NCBI RefSeq assembly: GCF_003367195.1
Contig: NZ_QRGO01000002.1
Location: forward strand, 62,001-126,000
From: Undibacter mobilis
GTDB taxonomy: Bacteria; Pseudomonadota; Alphaproteobacteria; Rhizobiales; Xanthobacteraceae
Direction of reading: 5' to 3'
DNA length: 64,000 nucleotides
In this document: one piece after another, positions 19,267-29,768 of the stretch
Layout of the letters: each line of letters opens with the position of its first letter
Numbering within the stretch: position 1 is the stretch's first letter
Notes under the pieces: model-generated
Database searches by the model: none
What the model was told of the DNA's origin: nothing
The model's input: only the letters and a program-made list of their open reading frames with translations
Made by a program: the position numbers and the translations under genes

Positions 19267-20232
19267 ATGATGCAATTTGGCCTCATAGGTTTGGGTTCGG
19301 GCGCGGCGGCGGCATTGCTGTTCGCATCGCTGACCTCGGGCTCGCCGCTTTCGGTGCCCCTCGCCTATCTGGCGCCCCTTCCCATCATGATCGCAGCGCT
19401 GGGCTGGAGCCACTGGGCGGCGCTGATCGGTGCCGTCACCGGCGGCCTCGCCATCTGGCTGCTGTTCGGCAGTCTTTTCTTCGTTGCCTTTTTCGCCGGC
19501 ATCGGCCTGCCCGGCTGGTGGCTCGGCTATCTGGCCATGCTGGCGCGGCCGGTTGGAAGCAACGGCACCGCTTCGCTCGAATGGTATCCACCCGGCCGTC
19601 TGGTGGCCTGGGCAGCGGGCCTTGCCAGCGCTCTCATCGTTCTCACCGTGCTGATGATGGGCGGCGACGCCGATGCATTCCGTGAAGCCATGCGCGTGGC
19701 GGTGCATGAGGTGTTCCGTATCGCCGCCAGCGAAGCTGGCTCGTCAGGACCGGCCGCATTGCGCAATCCCGAACGCTTCGTCGACCTGCTGGTCGTCGTC
19801 ATTCCGCCGGCCACCGCGGTGATGGCGACGCTGACCAACACCGTCAATCTCTGGCTGGCCGGCCGCATCGTAAAATTCTCCGGCCGCCTGACACGGCCAT
19901 GGCCGGCGATTTCCGAGATGACGCTTCCGCCGTTGACCGCCGCGGCGCTCGCCGTCGCGGTCGCCGTCACCTTCATCGACGGCATGGTCGGCATTGTCGC
20001 CGGCATCGTCATGGCGAGCCTGCTGATTGTCTACGGCGTGCTCGGCTTTGCCGTCATTCACTCGGTCACGCGCGGCATGTCGGCGCGCGGCTTCGTGCTC
20101 GCCGGCGTCTATGCGGCGGTGCTGATTTTCGGCTGGCCGATCCTGGTGCTGTGCCTCGTCGGACTTGCCGAACAGATTTTCAACTTCCGGGCCCGCGCCG
20201 CGCTGCGGCGTGGTCCCCCGGCGTCGACCTGA
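19267..20232 (+). CDS. DUF2232 multispanning membrane protein
   Basis: 321 residues with about eight hydrophobic helices (for example MIAALGWSHWAALIGAVTGG and VVIPPATAVMATLTNTVNLW) and a short basic C-terminus. It matches the DUF2232 family by composition and by its conserved position between rpsR and rplI in alphaproteobacteria. Function unknown; probably an inner-membrane protein. ATG 19267 (or 19270) is preferred over an in-frame ATG at 19195 because GGAGCGGG at 19249-19256 lies just upstream. Confidence 0.8.
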   Translation: MMQFGLIGLGSGAAAALLFASLTSGSPLSVPLAYLAPLPIMIAALGWSHWAALIGAVTGGLAIWLLFGSLFFVAFFAGIGLPGWWLGYLAMLARPVGSNGTASLEWYPPGRLVAWAAGLASALIVLTVLMMGGDADAFREAMRVAVHEVFRIAASEAGSSGPAALRNPERFVDLLVVVIPPATAVMATLTNTVNLWLAGRIVKFSGRLTRPWPAISEMTLPPLTAAALAVAVAVTFIDGMVGIVAGIVMASLLIVYGVLGFAVIHSVTRGMSARGFVLAGVYAAVLIFGWPILVLCLVGLAEQIFNFRARAALRRGPPAST

Positions 20233-20273
20233 ATTTTTAACTTCATCAAACGATCAAACGAGGAGTAACGACA

Positions 20274-20936
20274 ATGGAAGTGATCCTGCTGGAGCGTATC
20301 GGCAAGCTCGGCAAAATGGGCGACGTCGTCCGCGTCAAGGACGGCTATGCCCGCAACTTTCTCCTGCCGCGCAACAAGGCGCTGCGCGCCAACGCCGATA
20401 ACAAGGCGCGCTTTGAAAGCATGAGGGCCGATCTCGAGAAGGAAAGCCTCGAGCGCAAGGGCGAGGCCGGCAAGGTCGCGGCCAAGGTCGACGGCAAGTC
20501 CTTCACCGTGATCCGCCAGTCCTCGGAAACCGGCCAGCTCTACGGTTCGGTGACCACTCGCGACATCGCCTCGCTGATCTCGAGCGATGGCGTGACCATC
20601 TCGCGCACCCAGATCGAACTGAACGCGCCGATCAAGACGCTCGGCCAGTTCAAGGTGCCGCTGGCGCTGCACCCGGACATCGACGTGTCGGTGACCGTGA
20701 TCATCGCCCGCAGCGAAGCCGAAGCCGAGCGCATCGCGCGCGGTGAAGACGTGACCGTCCGCGCCTCGGTTGCCGAGGACGCCGAAGCGGAAGCTCAGGC
20801 CGCCCGCGAGCGCGCCGAAGCGCTGTTCGACGCCGAGGAAGAGGAAGTCGAGGCCGAGGCCGCCGAAGCGACCGAAGAGCCCGCGGCCGAAGCCAAGCCG
20901 GCCAAAGGCAAAAAGAAGAAGAGCGAAGAGGCCTGA
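20274..20936 (+). CDS. rplI: 50S ribosomal protein L9
   Basis: 220 residues. Residues 1-150 are the L9 fold, starting [19 protein letters not shown] with the [11 protein letters not shown] signature, long linker helix and C-terminal RNA-binding domain. The last 60 or so residues are an acidic Ala/Glu-rich tail ending in a lysine-rich [10 protein letters not shown], longer than the 149-residue E. coli protein. Strong AGGAG at about 20260. It ends the ribosomal operon before a strong terminator. Confidence 0.97.
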   Translation: MEVILLERIGKLGKMGDVVRVKDGYARNFLLPRNKALRANADNKARFESMRADLEKESLERKGEAGKVAAKVDGKSFTVIRQSSETGQLYGSVTTRDIASLISSDGVTISRTQIELNAPIKTLGQFKVPLALHPDIDVSVTVIIARSEAEAERIARGEDVTVRASVAEDAEAEAQAARERAEALFDAEEEEVEAEAAEATEEPAAEAKPAKGKKKKSEEA

Positions 20937-20955
20937 TCGCCCGACGCTTGAAAAG

Positions 20956-20990
20956 AAAAACACCGCCCGGCACATCCGGGCGGTGTTTTT
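20956..20990. terminator. Rho-independent terminator after rplI
   Basis: Perfect stem ACACCGCCCGG/CCGGGCGGTGT with a CACAT-type loop, followed by a T run (20986-20990) and preceded by an A run, so it can act on both strands: it ends the ribosomal operon and faces the end of the minus-strand cytochrome gene. Confidence 0.9.
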
Positions 20991-21030
20991 GTTTGCGGAG
21001 ATATCGAAGCGCGTTGCGGCGCCAGCCGGG

Positions 21031-21606
21031 TTACTCGGACTTCGGCTTGTCGGCCGCGGCCGGCGTCACGGCGATGCCGGATTTGATTTCGGTATTGGCC
21101 TTGGGCTCTGGAGCACTCTCGGGCTTGGCCTCGGTTTTGGGTTCGGGTTTGGGCTCCGGCTTGGCTTCGGTCTTCACCGGCTCGGGCTTGCTGTCGGTCC
21201 TGGCCTCCGAAGGCTTTGCCTCGGACGGTTTGGCGTCCGAAGGCTTCGTATCCGAGGACTTGGTGTCGGAAGGCTTGGTATCGGAAGGCTTGGCGGTACG
21301 GCGCTGCTGAGGCTGGCGCTTCTGATCCGCCGCCGGCGCCGCACCGGCCGATTCAATATAGCGGGCCAGCAAATTGGCCGTCTCCCGGCTCGCCGTGTAG
21401 TGCTCGCGCAGAAAGCCCTGCAGCCCGAACAGACCACCAGCTTTGGCCAGCCCCTGCGGGCTTTTGTGGCAGATGGCGCAGTCGGAGGCGAAAAGCTGTT
21501 GCGCCGACTTGCCCCGGTCGAGGTTGTCCTGGGCGCAGGCCGGCGCCGCCATCGTCAGCATGGCCAGTCCCGCCAGGCGGAAAACTCTCAGTCCCATCAA
21601 CGTCAT
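21031..21606 (-). CDS. Small c-type cytochrome with a repetitive charged tail
   Basis: 191 residues from ATG 21606. Signal peptide to about residue 25 (MAAPACAQ), then one heme-binding site CAICH (C43, C46, H47) and a short conserved domain with GLFGLQGFLREHYTASRETA (about 58-77). No methionine follows the heme motif, so the distal ligand is not Met; H69 is a candidate. Residues 106-135 are six five-residue KPSDT/KPSEA repeats, followed by a Lys/Pro/Glu tail. Likely an exported monoheme protein; partner unknown. Confidence 0.75.
   Translation of the reverse strand: MTLMGLRVFRLAGLAMLTMAAPACAQDNLDRGKSAQQLFASDCAICHKSPQGLAKAGGLFGLQGFLREHYTASRETANLLARYIESAGAAPAADQKRQPQQRRTAKPSDTKPSDTKSSDTKPSDAKPSEAKPSEARTDSKPEPVKTEAKPEPKPEPKTEAKPESAPEPKANTEIKSGIAVTPAAADKPKSE
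21202..21291. repeat. In-frame 15-bp tandem repeat
   Basis: Six consecutive 15-bp units encoding KPSDT, KPSDT, KSSDT, KPSDA, KPSEA and KPSEA in the cytochrome gene. Units differ slightly at the nucleotide level. In-frame repeats of this kind can change copy number without breaking the protein. Confidence 0.8.
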
Positions 21607-21905
21607 CGCCGCCGATCCCTCTGTCCTGGGCCCAAAGAGCGCGCCCAAAATACGCAGCCCCGGCCCTCCCTTTAGCCGATCGCCCCGCCCGGCCGCACCG
21701 TGGCTCCATAGCGGATTCACAAGGACTTGTGACCACCCGATTGGGCCGGAACAAGGCTCGGGCCCTGCCAATCCTGCATGCAGCGTCGCAATTTGCGGCA
21801 TTGCTGAGGCATTCAGTCTTTGGTTGAATACCGCCTGTTGCAACCGGCCGCCGCCGGGCCGGTTAACGCATCGCGCGGGTACGACGCGCGATCGGTGTCC
21901 GAGTG

Positions 21906-23189
21906 ATGTCGGGCGGATGGATGCGGCCGATGGACCGGTTGCTTCGTTTCTTACTGAAGACGTTTATCCGGCGCGGCAATTTCCGGGTCACCACGTCGCG
22001 CGGCACCGTCCTCATTTTCGGCGACGGCTCCGGGCCGCCGGTATCGGTGCGCTTTGCCACCCGTGCCGCCGAATGGGGCATCCTGCTCGACCCCGAGCTC
22101 AAGCTCGGCGAGTCCTACATGAACGGTACATTTGTCGTCGAGGAAGGCTCCATCGCCGATGTGCTGGCGATCGCGCTCGGCCAGGACAGCGAAGTGCCGC
22201 ACTGGGCCAAGCCGCAGTTCCTGATCCGCTATCTCTGGCGCCGCATCAAGCAGTTCAACCCGCGCAAGCGCTCGCGGCAGAACGTCGCCCATCACTACGA
22301 CCTCGACGGCCGGCTCTATTCCCTCTTCCTCGATGCCGACCGGCAATATAGCTGCGCCTATTTCGAGCGGCCGGACCAGTCGCTCGACGATGCGCAACTG
22401 GCCAAGAAGCGCCATCTGGCCGCCAAGCTGCGCCTCTCGCCCGACCGCAAGGACCTGCGCATTCTCGACATCGGCTGCGGCTGGGGCGGGCTCGGCCTCT
22501 ATCTGGCCGAATACGGCAACGCCAATGTCACCGGCATCACCTTGTCGCAGGAACAGCACGCCGTCGCCAACGAGCGGGCCGTGGAACGCGGCCTGTCGGC
22601 GCGCGCCCGCTTCATCCTCCAGGACTACCGCGACCTGAACGACAGCTTCGACCGCATCGTCTCGGTCGGCATGTTCGAGCATGTTGGCGTCAATCACTTC
22701 GAGACTTACTTTAACAAAGCCGCCGAACTCCTGAAGGACGACGGCGTCATGGTGTTGCACTCGATCGGCCGTTCCGAGGGGCCGAGCGTCACCAATCCGT
22801 GGATTTCCAAATACATTTTCCCCGGCGGCTACATCCCGTCGCTGTCCGAGGTGCTGCCGAAGATCGAAAAATCCGGCCTGCTCGTCACCGATATCGAAAT
22901 CCTGCGGCTGCACTACGCCGAAACCCTGAAGCACTGGCGCGAGCGTTTCCTCGCCCACCGCGAGGAAGTCGAGCGCATCTACGACCGACGCTTTGTCCGC
23001 ATGTGGGAGTTCTACCTCGCCGCTTCCGAAATGTCGTTCCGCGAGCAGGATATGATGGTGTTCCAGATCCAGCTCACCAAACGGCAGGATGTGGTGCCGA
23101 TCACCCGCGACTACATCATGCGCGAAGAACAGCGCCTGCGCGTGCTGGAAGACCGGCGTCAGGTGCCTTTGCGTCTGGCCGGCGAATAG
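21906..23189 (+). CDS. cfa: Cyclopropane-fatty-acyl-phospholipid synthase
   Basis: Methylenates unsaturated phospholipid acyl chains using S-adenosylmethionine. About 427 residues. SAM motif I is DIGCGWGGLGLYLAEYG; the GMFEHVG segment and the C-terminal RMWEFYLAASEMSFREQ are typical of the family. In-frame ATGs at 21906, 21921 and 21930 are all possible starts. Single-gene unit followed by its own terminator. Confidence 0.95.
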   Translation: MSGGWMRPMDRLLRFLLKTFIRRGNFRVTTSRGTVLIFGDGSGPPVSVRFATRAAEWGILLDPELKLGESYMNGTFVVEEGSIADVLAIALGQDSEVPHWAKPQFLIRYLWRRIKQFNPRKRSRQNVAHHYDLDGRLYSLFLDADRQYSCAYFERPDQSLDDAQLAKKRHLAAKLRLSPDRKDLRILDIGCGWGGLGLYLAEYGNANVTGITLSQEQHAVANERAVERGLSARARFILQDYRDLNDSFDRIVSVGMFEHVGVNHFETYFNKAAELLKDDGVMVLHSIGRSEGPSVTNPWISKYIFPGGYIPSLSEVLPKIEKSGLLVTDIEILRLHYAETLKHWRERFLAHREEVERIYDRRFVRMWEFYLAASEMSFREQDMMVFQIQLTKRQDVVPITRDYIMREEQRLRVLEDRRQVPLRLAGE

Positions 23190-23218
23190 GCCGTTCCGGA
23201 TTGCCGAGCGAATTCAAC

Positions 23219-23245
23219 GCCGGCGCTGATCGCGCCGGCTTTTTT
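23219..23245 (+). terminator. Rho-independent terminator after cfa
   Basis: Stem GCCGGCG (23219-23225) pairs with CGCCGGC (23233-23239) across a 7-base loop and is followed by six T residues (23240-23245), 30 bp after the cfa stop codon. Confidence 0.9.
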
Positions 23246-23417
23246 GATGCGCCGCTCGTACCGGCGTCAGGTCAACCGATTTCGCGCGATGCATTCGCTT
23301 GTACCGGCACACGCTGTGGACAGCGGCAATAAGGCGAATGCGCCATCGCGCCGCCGGGTCTGCGTGGTTAAGCAAGCGTGAACAAAAATCCGCCGCACAA
23401 GCGCCGCACGCAAACTC

Positions 23418-24935
23418 ATGGCCCCAGTCGAATCAGTCCTTCGCAAACCGGTCTCTGCCCCGCTCGGCAAAGAACCGGACCCGCTTTACCGCACCGCACC
23501 GCACAACATCGAGGCGGAGCAGGCGCTGCTGGGCGCGATCCTGATCAACAACGAAGCCTTCTACCGGGTCTCCGATTTTCTCAAGCCCGAACACTTCTTC
23601 GAGCCAATCCATAACCAGATCTACCAGATCGCCGGCGACCTGATCCGCGCCGGCAAGGTGGCGACCCCGGTTACCGCCAAGACCTTCCTCGATTCATCGA
23701 TCGTCATCGGCGGCCTGACGCTGAGCCAGTACCTTGCCCGCCTCGCCGCCGAAGCGACCACCATCATCAACGCCGAGGATTACGGCCGCACCATCTACGA
23801 CCTGTCGATCCGCCGCGACCTGATCAAGGTCGGCGAGGACATGGTCAACGTCGCCTACGATGCGCCGGTCGATTTCGCGCCGCGCGCCCAGATCGAGGAC
23901 GCCGAACGCAAGCTGTTCGAACTCGCCGAAGTCGGCCGCTACGACGGCGGCTTCCAGCGTTTCGGTCAGGCGCTCACCACCGCCGTCGACATGGCCGCGC
24001 ACGCCTATCAGCGCGACGGCAAACTGTCCGGCATCGCCACCGGCCTTGCCGATCTCGACCGCATGATGGGCGGCCTGCAACCGTCCGACTTGATCGTGCT
24101 TGCCGGCCGGCCCGGCATGGGCAAGTCGTCGCTCGCCACCAATGTCGGCTACAACATCGCCAAGTCCTATGTCGGCGAGGTCAAGCCCGACGGCCACATG
24201 AAGGCGGTGAACGGCGGCGTGGTCGGCTTCTTCTCGCTGGAAATGTCGGCCGAACAGCTCGCCACCCGTATCATCGCCGAGCAGACCGGCATTCCGTCGA
24301 ACCAGATCCGCCGCGGCTCGATCGGCGAAGCCGATTTCGAGCGCATCAAGGATGCCTCGATCGAGATGCAGAACATCCCGTTCTTCATCGACGAGACCGG
24401 CGGCCTGTCGATCGCGCAACTGTCGGCACGGGCGCGGCGCCTCAAGCGCCAGCGCGGCCTCGATCTGCTGATCATCGACTATCTTCAGTTGCTCACCGGT
24501 TCGTCGAAGCGCTCGAGCGAGAACCGCGTGCAGGAAATCACCGAGATCACCACCAAGCTCAAGGCGCTCGCCAAGGAGCTTCAGGTGCCGGTGATCGCGC
24601 TGTCGCAGTTGTCGCGTCAGGTCGAGAGCCGCGAAGACAAGCGCCCGCAGTTGTCCGACTTGCGTGAATCGGGCTCGATCGAACAGGACGCCGACGTCGT
24701 GCTGTTCGTCTACCGCGAAGAATATTACCACGTCATGCGCAAGCCGCTGGAGAGCGACCGCGAGAAGTTCGCGGCCTGGATGGCGGAAGGCGACAAGGTC
24801 GGCGGCAAGGCCGAAGTCATCATCGGCAAGCAGCGTCACGGCCCGACCGGCACGGTCGAACTCGGCTTCGACGGCTCGATCACCAAGTTCTTCACCTTGG
24901 CGCACAGCGATCATCTGCCTGAGCGGATGGAGTAG
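23418..24935 (+). CDS. dnaB: Replicative DNA helicase DnaB
   Basis: Hexameric 5'-3' helicase of the replication fork. 505 residues: N-terminal DnaB domain (RTAPHNIEAEQALLGAIL, about 25-42), linker, then the RecA-like motor with Walker A GRPGMGKSS at 230-238, Walker B LLIIDYLQLL and the DLRESGSIEQDADVV segment. A short insertion after the P-loop (KSYVGEVKPDGHMKAVNGG) is typical of Rhizobiales. Start ATG 23418 has a weak ribosome site. Confidence 0.97.
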   Translation: MAPVESVLRKPVSAPLGKEPDPLYRTAPHNIEAEQALLGAILINNEAFYRVSDFLKPEHFFEPIHNQIYQIAGDLIRAGKVATPVTAKTFLDSSIVIGGLTLSQYLARLAAEATTIINAEDYGRTIYDLSIRRDLIKVGEDMVNVAYDAPVDFAPRAQIEDAERKLFELAEVGRYDGGFQRFGQALTTAVDMAAHAYQRDGKLSGIATGLADLDRMMGGLQPSDLIVLAGRPGMGKSSLATNVGYNIAKSYVGEVKPDGHMKAVNGGVVGFFSLEMSAEQLATRIIAEQTGIPSNQIRRGSIGEADFERIKDASIEMQNIPFFIDETGGLSIAQLSARARRLKRQRGLDLLIIDYLQLLTGSSKRSSENRVQEITEITTKLKALAKELQVPVIALSQLSRQVESREDKRPQLSDLRESGSIEQDADVVLFVYREEYYHVMRKPLESDREKFAAWMAEGDKVGGKAEVIIGKQRHGPTGTVELGFDGSITKFFTLAHSDHLPERME

Positions 24936-24944
24936 CGTCGTTAT

Positions 24945-24980
24945 CCGGGCCCGCGCATTTCATGCGCGTCCGGGAATGAC
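24945..24980. repeat. Imperfect intergenic palindrome after dnaB
   Basis: ATCCGGGCCCGCGCA and TGCGCGTCCGGGAAT flank a short TTTCA loop just after the dnaB stop. It resembles the CCGGGAAT-type intergenic palindrome seen at 27951-28000. It may also help end dnaB transcription, though there is no T run. Confidence 0.55.
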
Positions 24981-25048
24981 CGATTAATACGTCCACCCTT
25001 CCCCACCGCCCCGTGCGGCGCTAGCATCCCGGCAACAAAAAGACCGGG

Positions 25049-26689
25049 ATGGAAATGGATACGTTCGATTACGTGATTGTCGGCGCAGGCTCCGCCGGCT
25101 GCGTGCTCGCCAACCGGCTGAGCGAAGATCGCAATGTCAGCATCTGCGTGCTCGAGGCCGGCCCCGCCGACTGGCACCCATACATCCACATCCCGGCCGG
25201 CTTCATCAAGACGTTCTACAACACACGCATCAACTGGTGCTATTCGCAGGAGCCCGGCGACTACACCAACGGCCGCCGCATCTTCTCGCCGCGCGGCAAG
25301 ACGCTCGGCGGCTCGTCCTCGATCAACGGCCACATTTACAACCGCGGCCAGCGCAGCGACTTCGACACCTGGGCGCAAATCGGCAACCGCTCCTGGGGCT
25401 ATGCCGATGTGCTGCCCTACTTCCGGCGCATGGAACGCCGCATCGGCAATGGCGACGACACCTATCACGGCCGCAACGGCGAACTGACCGTCACCGACAT
25501 CGACTGGCGCGATCCCTTGTGCGACGCCTTCATCGACGGCGCCGTCAGCCTCGGCATCCCGCGCAACCCCGATTACAACGGCGCCATGCAGGAAGGCGTC
25601 TCATACGCCCAGCGCACCATCCACAACGGCCGCCGCATCAGCGCCGCCACGGCCTTTCTGCATCCGGCGATGAAGCGCGGCAACGTCACGGTGCGCACGC
25701 AGGCCCATGCCACCGAAATCGTGTTCGACGGCAAACGCGCCACCGGCATCCGCTACAAGGTTGGCGGGCGCGGCGGCGAAACGAAGGAAGTTCGCGCGCG
25801 CCGCGAGGTCATCCTCTCCGGCGGCGCCTATAATTCGCCGCAACTGCTGCAATTGTCCGGCGTCGGCCCGGCCGAGCTTCTCGCCGCGCGCGGCATCGCC
25901 GTAAAGCACGCCCTGCCCGGCGTCGGCGAAGGCCTGCAGGATCACTACGCGCCGCGCTCGGTGGCGCGGGTGAAGAACATCAAGACCATCAACCAGCGCG
26001 CCCGCGGCTTCAATCTGGCGATGGAAGCGCTGAATTGGGCGGTCCGGCGCCGCGGCATTCTCGCGCTGTCGCCGACCTTGGTTTACTGCTTCTGGCATTC
26101 CGGCGAAACGGCCGAGACCTCGGATCTCCAGCTCACCTTCACGCCGGCAAGCTACATGGAAGGCGAACAGGGCAAGCTTGAGCGCGAGCCCGGCGTCTCT
26201 GTCGCCTCGTGGCAGCAGCGGCCGGAAGCGCGCGGCCATGTTCGCATCCGCTCCAGCGATCCGTTCGAGCCGCCCGCGATCCAGACCAATTATCTCGGCC
26301 ACGAACTCGACCGCCGCGTCACCATTGCCGGCATGAAGCTGGCGCGCCGCCTGCTCTCCTCCGTGCCGATGCAGCCTTATTACGACTACGAGGATTTTCC
26401 CGGACCGAATGTGCAGACCGACGATGAATTCCTGCATGCCGCGACGATGCGCGGACAGACCACCTTCCACCCCGGCTGCACCTGCCGCATGGGTCCGTCG
26501 ACCGACAGCATGGCGGTGGTGGACGACACCTTGCGCGTCCACGGCCTCGAGGCCTTGCGCGTCGTCGATGCCTCGATCATGCCGCGCATGATCTCGGCCA
26601 ATCTCAACGCCTCGACCCTGATGATTGCCGACAAGGCTTCCGACATGATTCGCGGCCGCCCCGCCCCGGAAGCAGCCACAATTGCCTGA
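25049..26689 (+). CDS. GMC-family FAD-dependent oxidoreductase (choline dehydrogenase-like)
   Basis: 546 residues with the N-terminal FAD motif VIVGAGSAGCVLANRLSED (9-27), GMC signature 1 around GKTLGGSSSINGHIYNRG (about 89-106), signature 2 GGAYNSPQLLQLSGVGP, and the active-site HPGCTCRMG near residue 473. It is cytoplasmic, without a signal. Family members oxidise alcohols; the substrate cannot be read from the sequence. No betaine-aldehyde dehydrogenase neighbour is present, so a choline role is not supported. Confidence 0.9.
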   Translation: MEMDTFDYVIVGAGSAGCVLANRLSEDRNVSICVLEAGPADWHPYIHIPAGFIKTFYNTRINWCYSQEPGDYTNGRRIFSPRGKTLGGSSSINGHIYNRGQRSDFDTWAQIGNRSWGYADVLPYFRRMERRIGNGDDTYHGRNGELTVTDIDWRDPLCDAFIDGAVSLGIPRNPDYNGAMQEGVSYAQRTIHNGRRISAATAFLHPAMKRGNVTVRTQAHATEIVFDGKRATGIRYKVGGRGGETKEVRARREVILSGGAYNSPQLLQLSGVGPAELLAARGIAVKHALPGVGEGLQDHYAPRSVARVKNIKTINQRARGFNLAMEALNWAVRRRGILALSPTLVYCFWHSGETAETSDLQLTFTPASYMEGEQGKLEREPGVSVASWQQRPEARGHVRIRSSDPFEPPAIQTNYLGHELDRRVTIAGMKLARRLLSSVPMQPYYDYEDFPGPNVQTDDEFLHAATMRGQTTFHPGCTCRMGPSTDSMAVVDDTLRVHGLEALRVVDASIMPRMISANLNASTLMIADKASDMIRGRPAPEAATIA

Positions 26690-26746
26690 TTGAAATCGAC
26701 CGGCATTCACGTGGACGCAACGCGCCGGGACCGTTAAACCTTGAAC

Positions 26747-27922
26747 ATGGCCACGATCGACCTCATTGAAACCGCCCCGCCGGTCGACACCGGTATCGTC
26801 GAAAAGGACGGCCCGCCCGCGGCGCAGGCCGGCGGCACGCTGACCATCGACCTCGGCGCCCTTGCCGCCAACTGGCAGACCTTGCGCCGCCGGGCCACGC
26901 CCGCCGAATGCGCCGCCGTGGTCAAGGCCAATGCCTATGGGCTGGGCATCGAGCCGGTCGTGCATGCGCTGGCCCGGGAAGGCTGCAAGACATTCTTCGT
27001 CGCGGACCTGAGCGAAGCGCGCCGTGTGCGCGCCGCCGCGCCCGACGCGGCGATCTATGTGCTCAACGGCGTGATGCCCGGCAGCGGGCCCGAGTTCTCG
27101 GTGATCAAGGCGAAGCCCGTGATCAGCTCGACGGTCGAGCTGGCCGAATGGGATGCCTATTGCGCTGCCTCCGGCTGGCGCGGCGGCGCGGCGTTGCATG
27201 TCGATACCGGCATGAACCGGCTCGGCGTCTCGATCAACGAAGCCGCGGCGCTCGCGCCGCGCATCCGCGCCGAGAACCACGGCATTCATCTTCTGATGAG
27301 TCACTTCGCCTGCGCCGAAGAGACCGACAATCCGCTCAACGAGAGACAGATCAAACTCTTCCGCGAGGTGCGCCTCCTCTATCGCGGCATTCCGTCATCG
27401 CTGTCGAACTCGTCCGGTATCTTCCTCGGCGATGCGGCGCATTGCGACGTGGTGCGTCCGGGCGTCGCGCTCTATGGCGTCAATCCGACGCCAGGCAAGC
27501 CGAACCCGATGCGGCCGGTGATCGATCTGAAAGCGCGCGTCATCCAGGTGCGCAGCGTGACGCGCGGCGAAACCGTGGGCTACAGCGCCACCTGGACGGC
27601 GCGGCGCGCAACGCGCGTTGCGGTGATCGCGGCTGGTTATGCCGACGGCTTCCTGCGCGCCTCCGGCTCGACCGATGAAACGCCCGGCGGCTCTGCGCTC
27701 GTCGCCGGCAGACTGTGTCCAATCGCCGGCCGCGTCTCGATGGACCTGTCCACGATCGATGTGTCCGACCTGCCGGAAGGCGCCGTGCGCCGCGGCGACA
27801 TGGTGACCCTGATCGGCGACGACCTGCCCCTCGACGAGGTCGCCCGCGGCGCCAGCACCATCGGCTACGAGGTGCTCACGAGCCTCGGACGCCGCTATCA
27901 CCGGGTGTATCGAAGGGACTGA
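26747..27922 (+). CDS. alr: Alanine racemase
   Basis: PLP enzyme making D-alanine for peptidoglycan. 391 residues from ATG 26747 (MATIDLIETAPPV). The PLP lysine is K60 in VVKANAYGLG and the second catalytic tyrosine is in the VGYSATW segment. The N-terminal 30 residues before TLTIDLGALAANW are a non-conserved extension. It sits between the GMC oxidoreductase and radA; dnaB-alr-radA is a conserved rhizobial neighbourhood. Confidence 0.95.
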   Translation: MATIDLIETAPPVDTGIVEKDGPPAAQAGGTLTIDLGALAANWQTLRRRATPAECAAVVKANAYGLGIEPVVHALAREGCKTFFVADLSEARRVRAAAPDAAIYVLNGVMPGSGPEFSVIKAKPVISSTVELAEWDAYCAASGWRGGAALHVDTGMNRLGVSINEAAALAPRIRAENHGIHLLMSHFACAEETDNPLNERQIKLFREVRLLYRGIPSSLSNSSGIFLGDAAHCDVVRPGVALYGVNPTPGKPNPMRPVIDLKARVIQVRSVTRGETVGYSATWTARRATRVAVIAAGYADGFLRASGSTDETPGGSALVAGRLCPIAGRVSMDLSTIDVSDLPEGAVRRGDMVTLIGDDLPLDEVARGASTIGYEVLTSLGRRYHRVYRRD

Positions 27923-27950
27923 TCCTCGGTCATTCCATTACGCGTGCAGC

Positions 27951-28000
27951 GCGGACCCGGAATCCATGTCCCCTGCTGCGGCGTATGGACTCCGGGCGCG
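27951..28000. repeat. Intergenic inverted repeat between alr and radA
   Basis: CCCGGAATCCAT (27956-27967) pairs with ATGGACTCCGGG (27985-27996), 11 of 12 bases, with GC-rich flanks GCGCGGA and CGCGCGGC. It looks like a member of a repeat class (CCGGAATCCATG) common between genes in Bradyrhizobium-like genomes. Confidence 0.6.
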
Positions 28001-28050
28001 CGGCCTCAGTCGCGCTCCGAATTGACGGGCTTGGGACTTCGTTTACGAAT

Positions 28051-28066
28051 GTTCTTGTAATGTTCT
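28051..28066 (+). promoter_or_regulatory. LexA (SOS) box upstream of radA
   Basis: GTTC (28051-28054), seven bases, GTTC (28062-28065): an exact match to the alphaproteobacterial LexA recognition pattern GTTC-N7-GTTC. It lies 61 bp before the radA start codon, consistent with SOS control of a recombination gene. Confidence 0.7.
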
Positions 28067-28126
28067 CATACGGGCTTTAGCCTGCCTGCGACCATTCGGG
28101 AACGATTCCGCCTATGCCGGCCTGTC

Positions 28127-29530
<1,404 letters not shown>

Positions 29531-29768
29531 CGGCCCGGTGACGCCCCGCTATAGAAGGCGCGCGCGAGGCCGGCCCGCCAGCGGGCGAGAGGCGCCCGGC
29601 CGCGGGCAAAAAAGAGCCTGACACAAAGCACTTAGAACCGATATTGACGCCGTGCCCGCAAGCCGCCAAGAGGCTTGGGGAAACGAAAGCTTTGGATTCG
29701 CCGTGCCGGCCACCCGTCGCAAGGGGCCGCGCCAACGCCAATTCGCGGAGCGCTTGGAAAAGCCTGGC

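Noticed and set aside
25601..27304. 567-codon minus-strand frame over the GMC and alr genes
   Set aside because: It crosses two well-supported genes on the other strand and has no recognisable motif.
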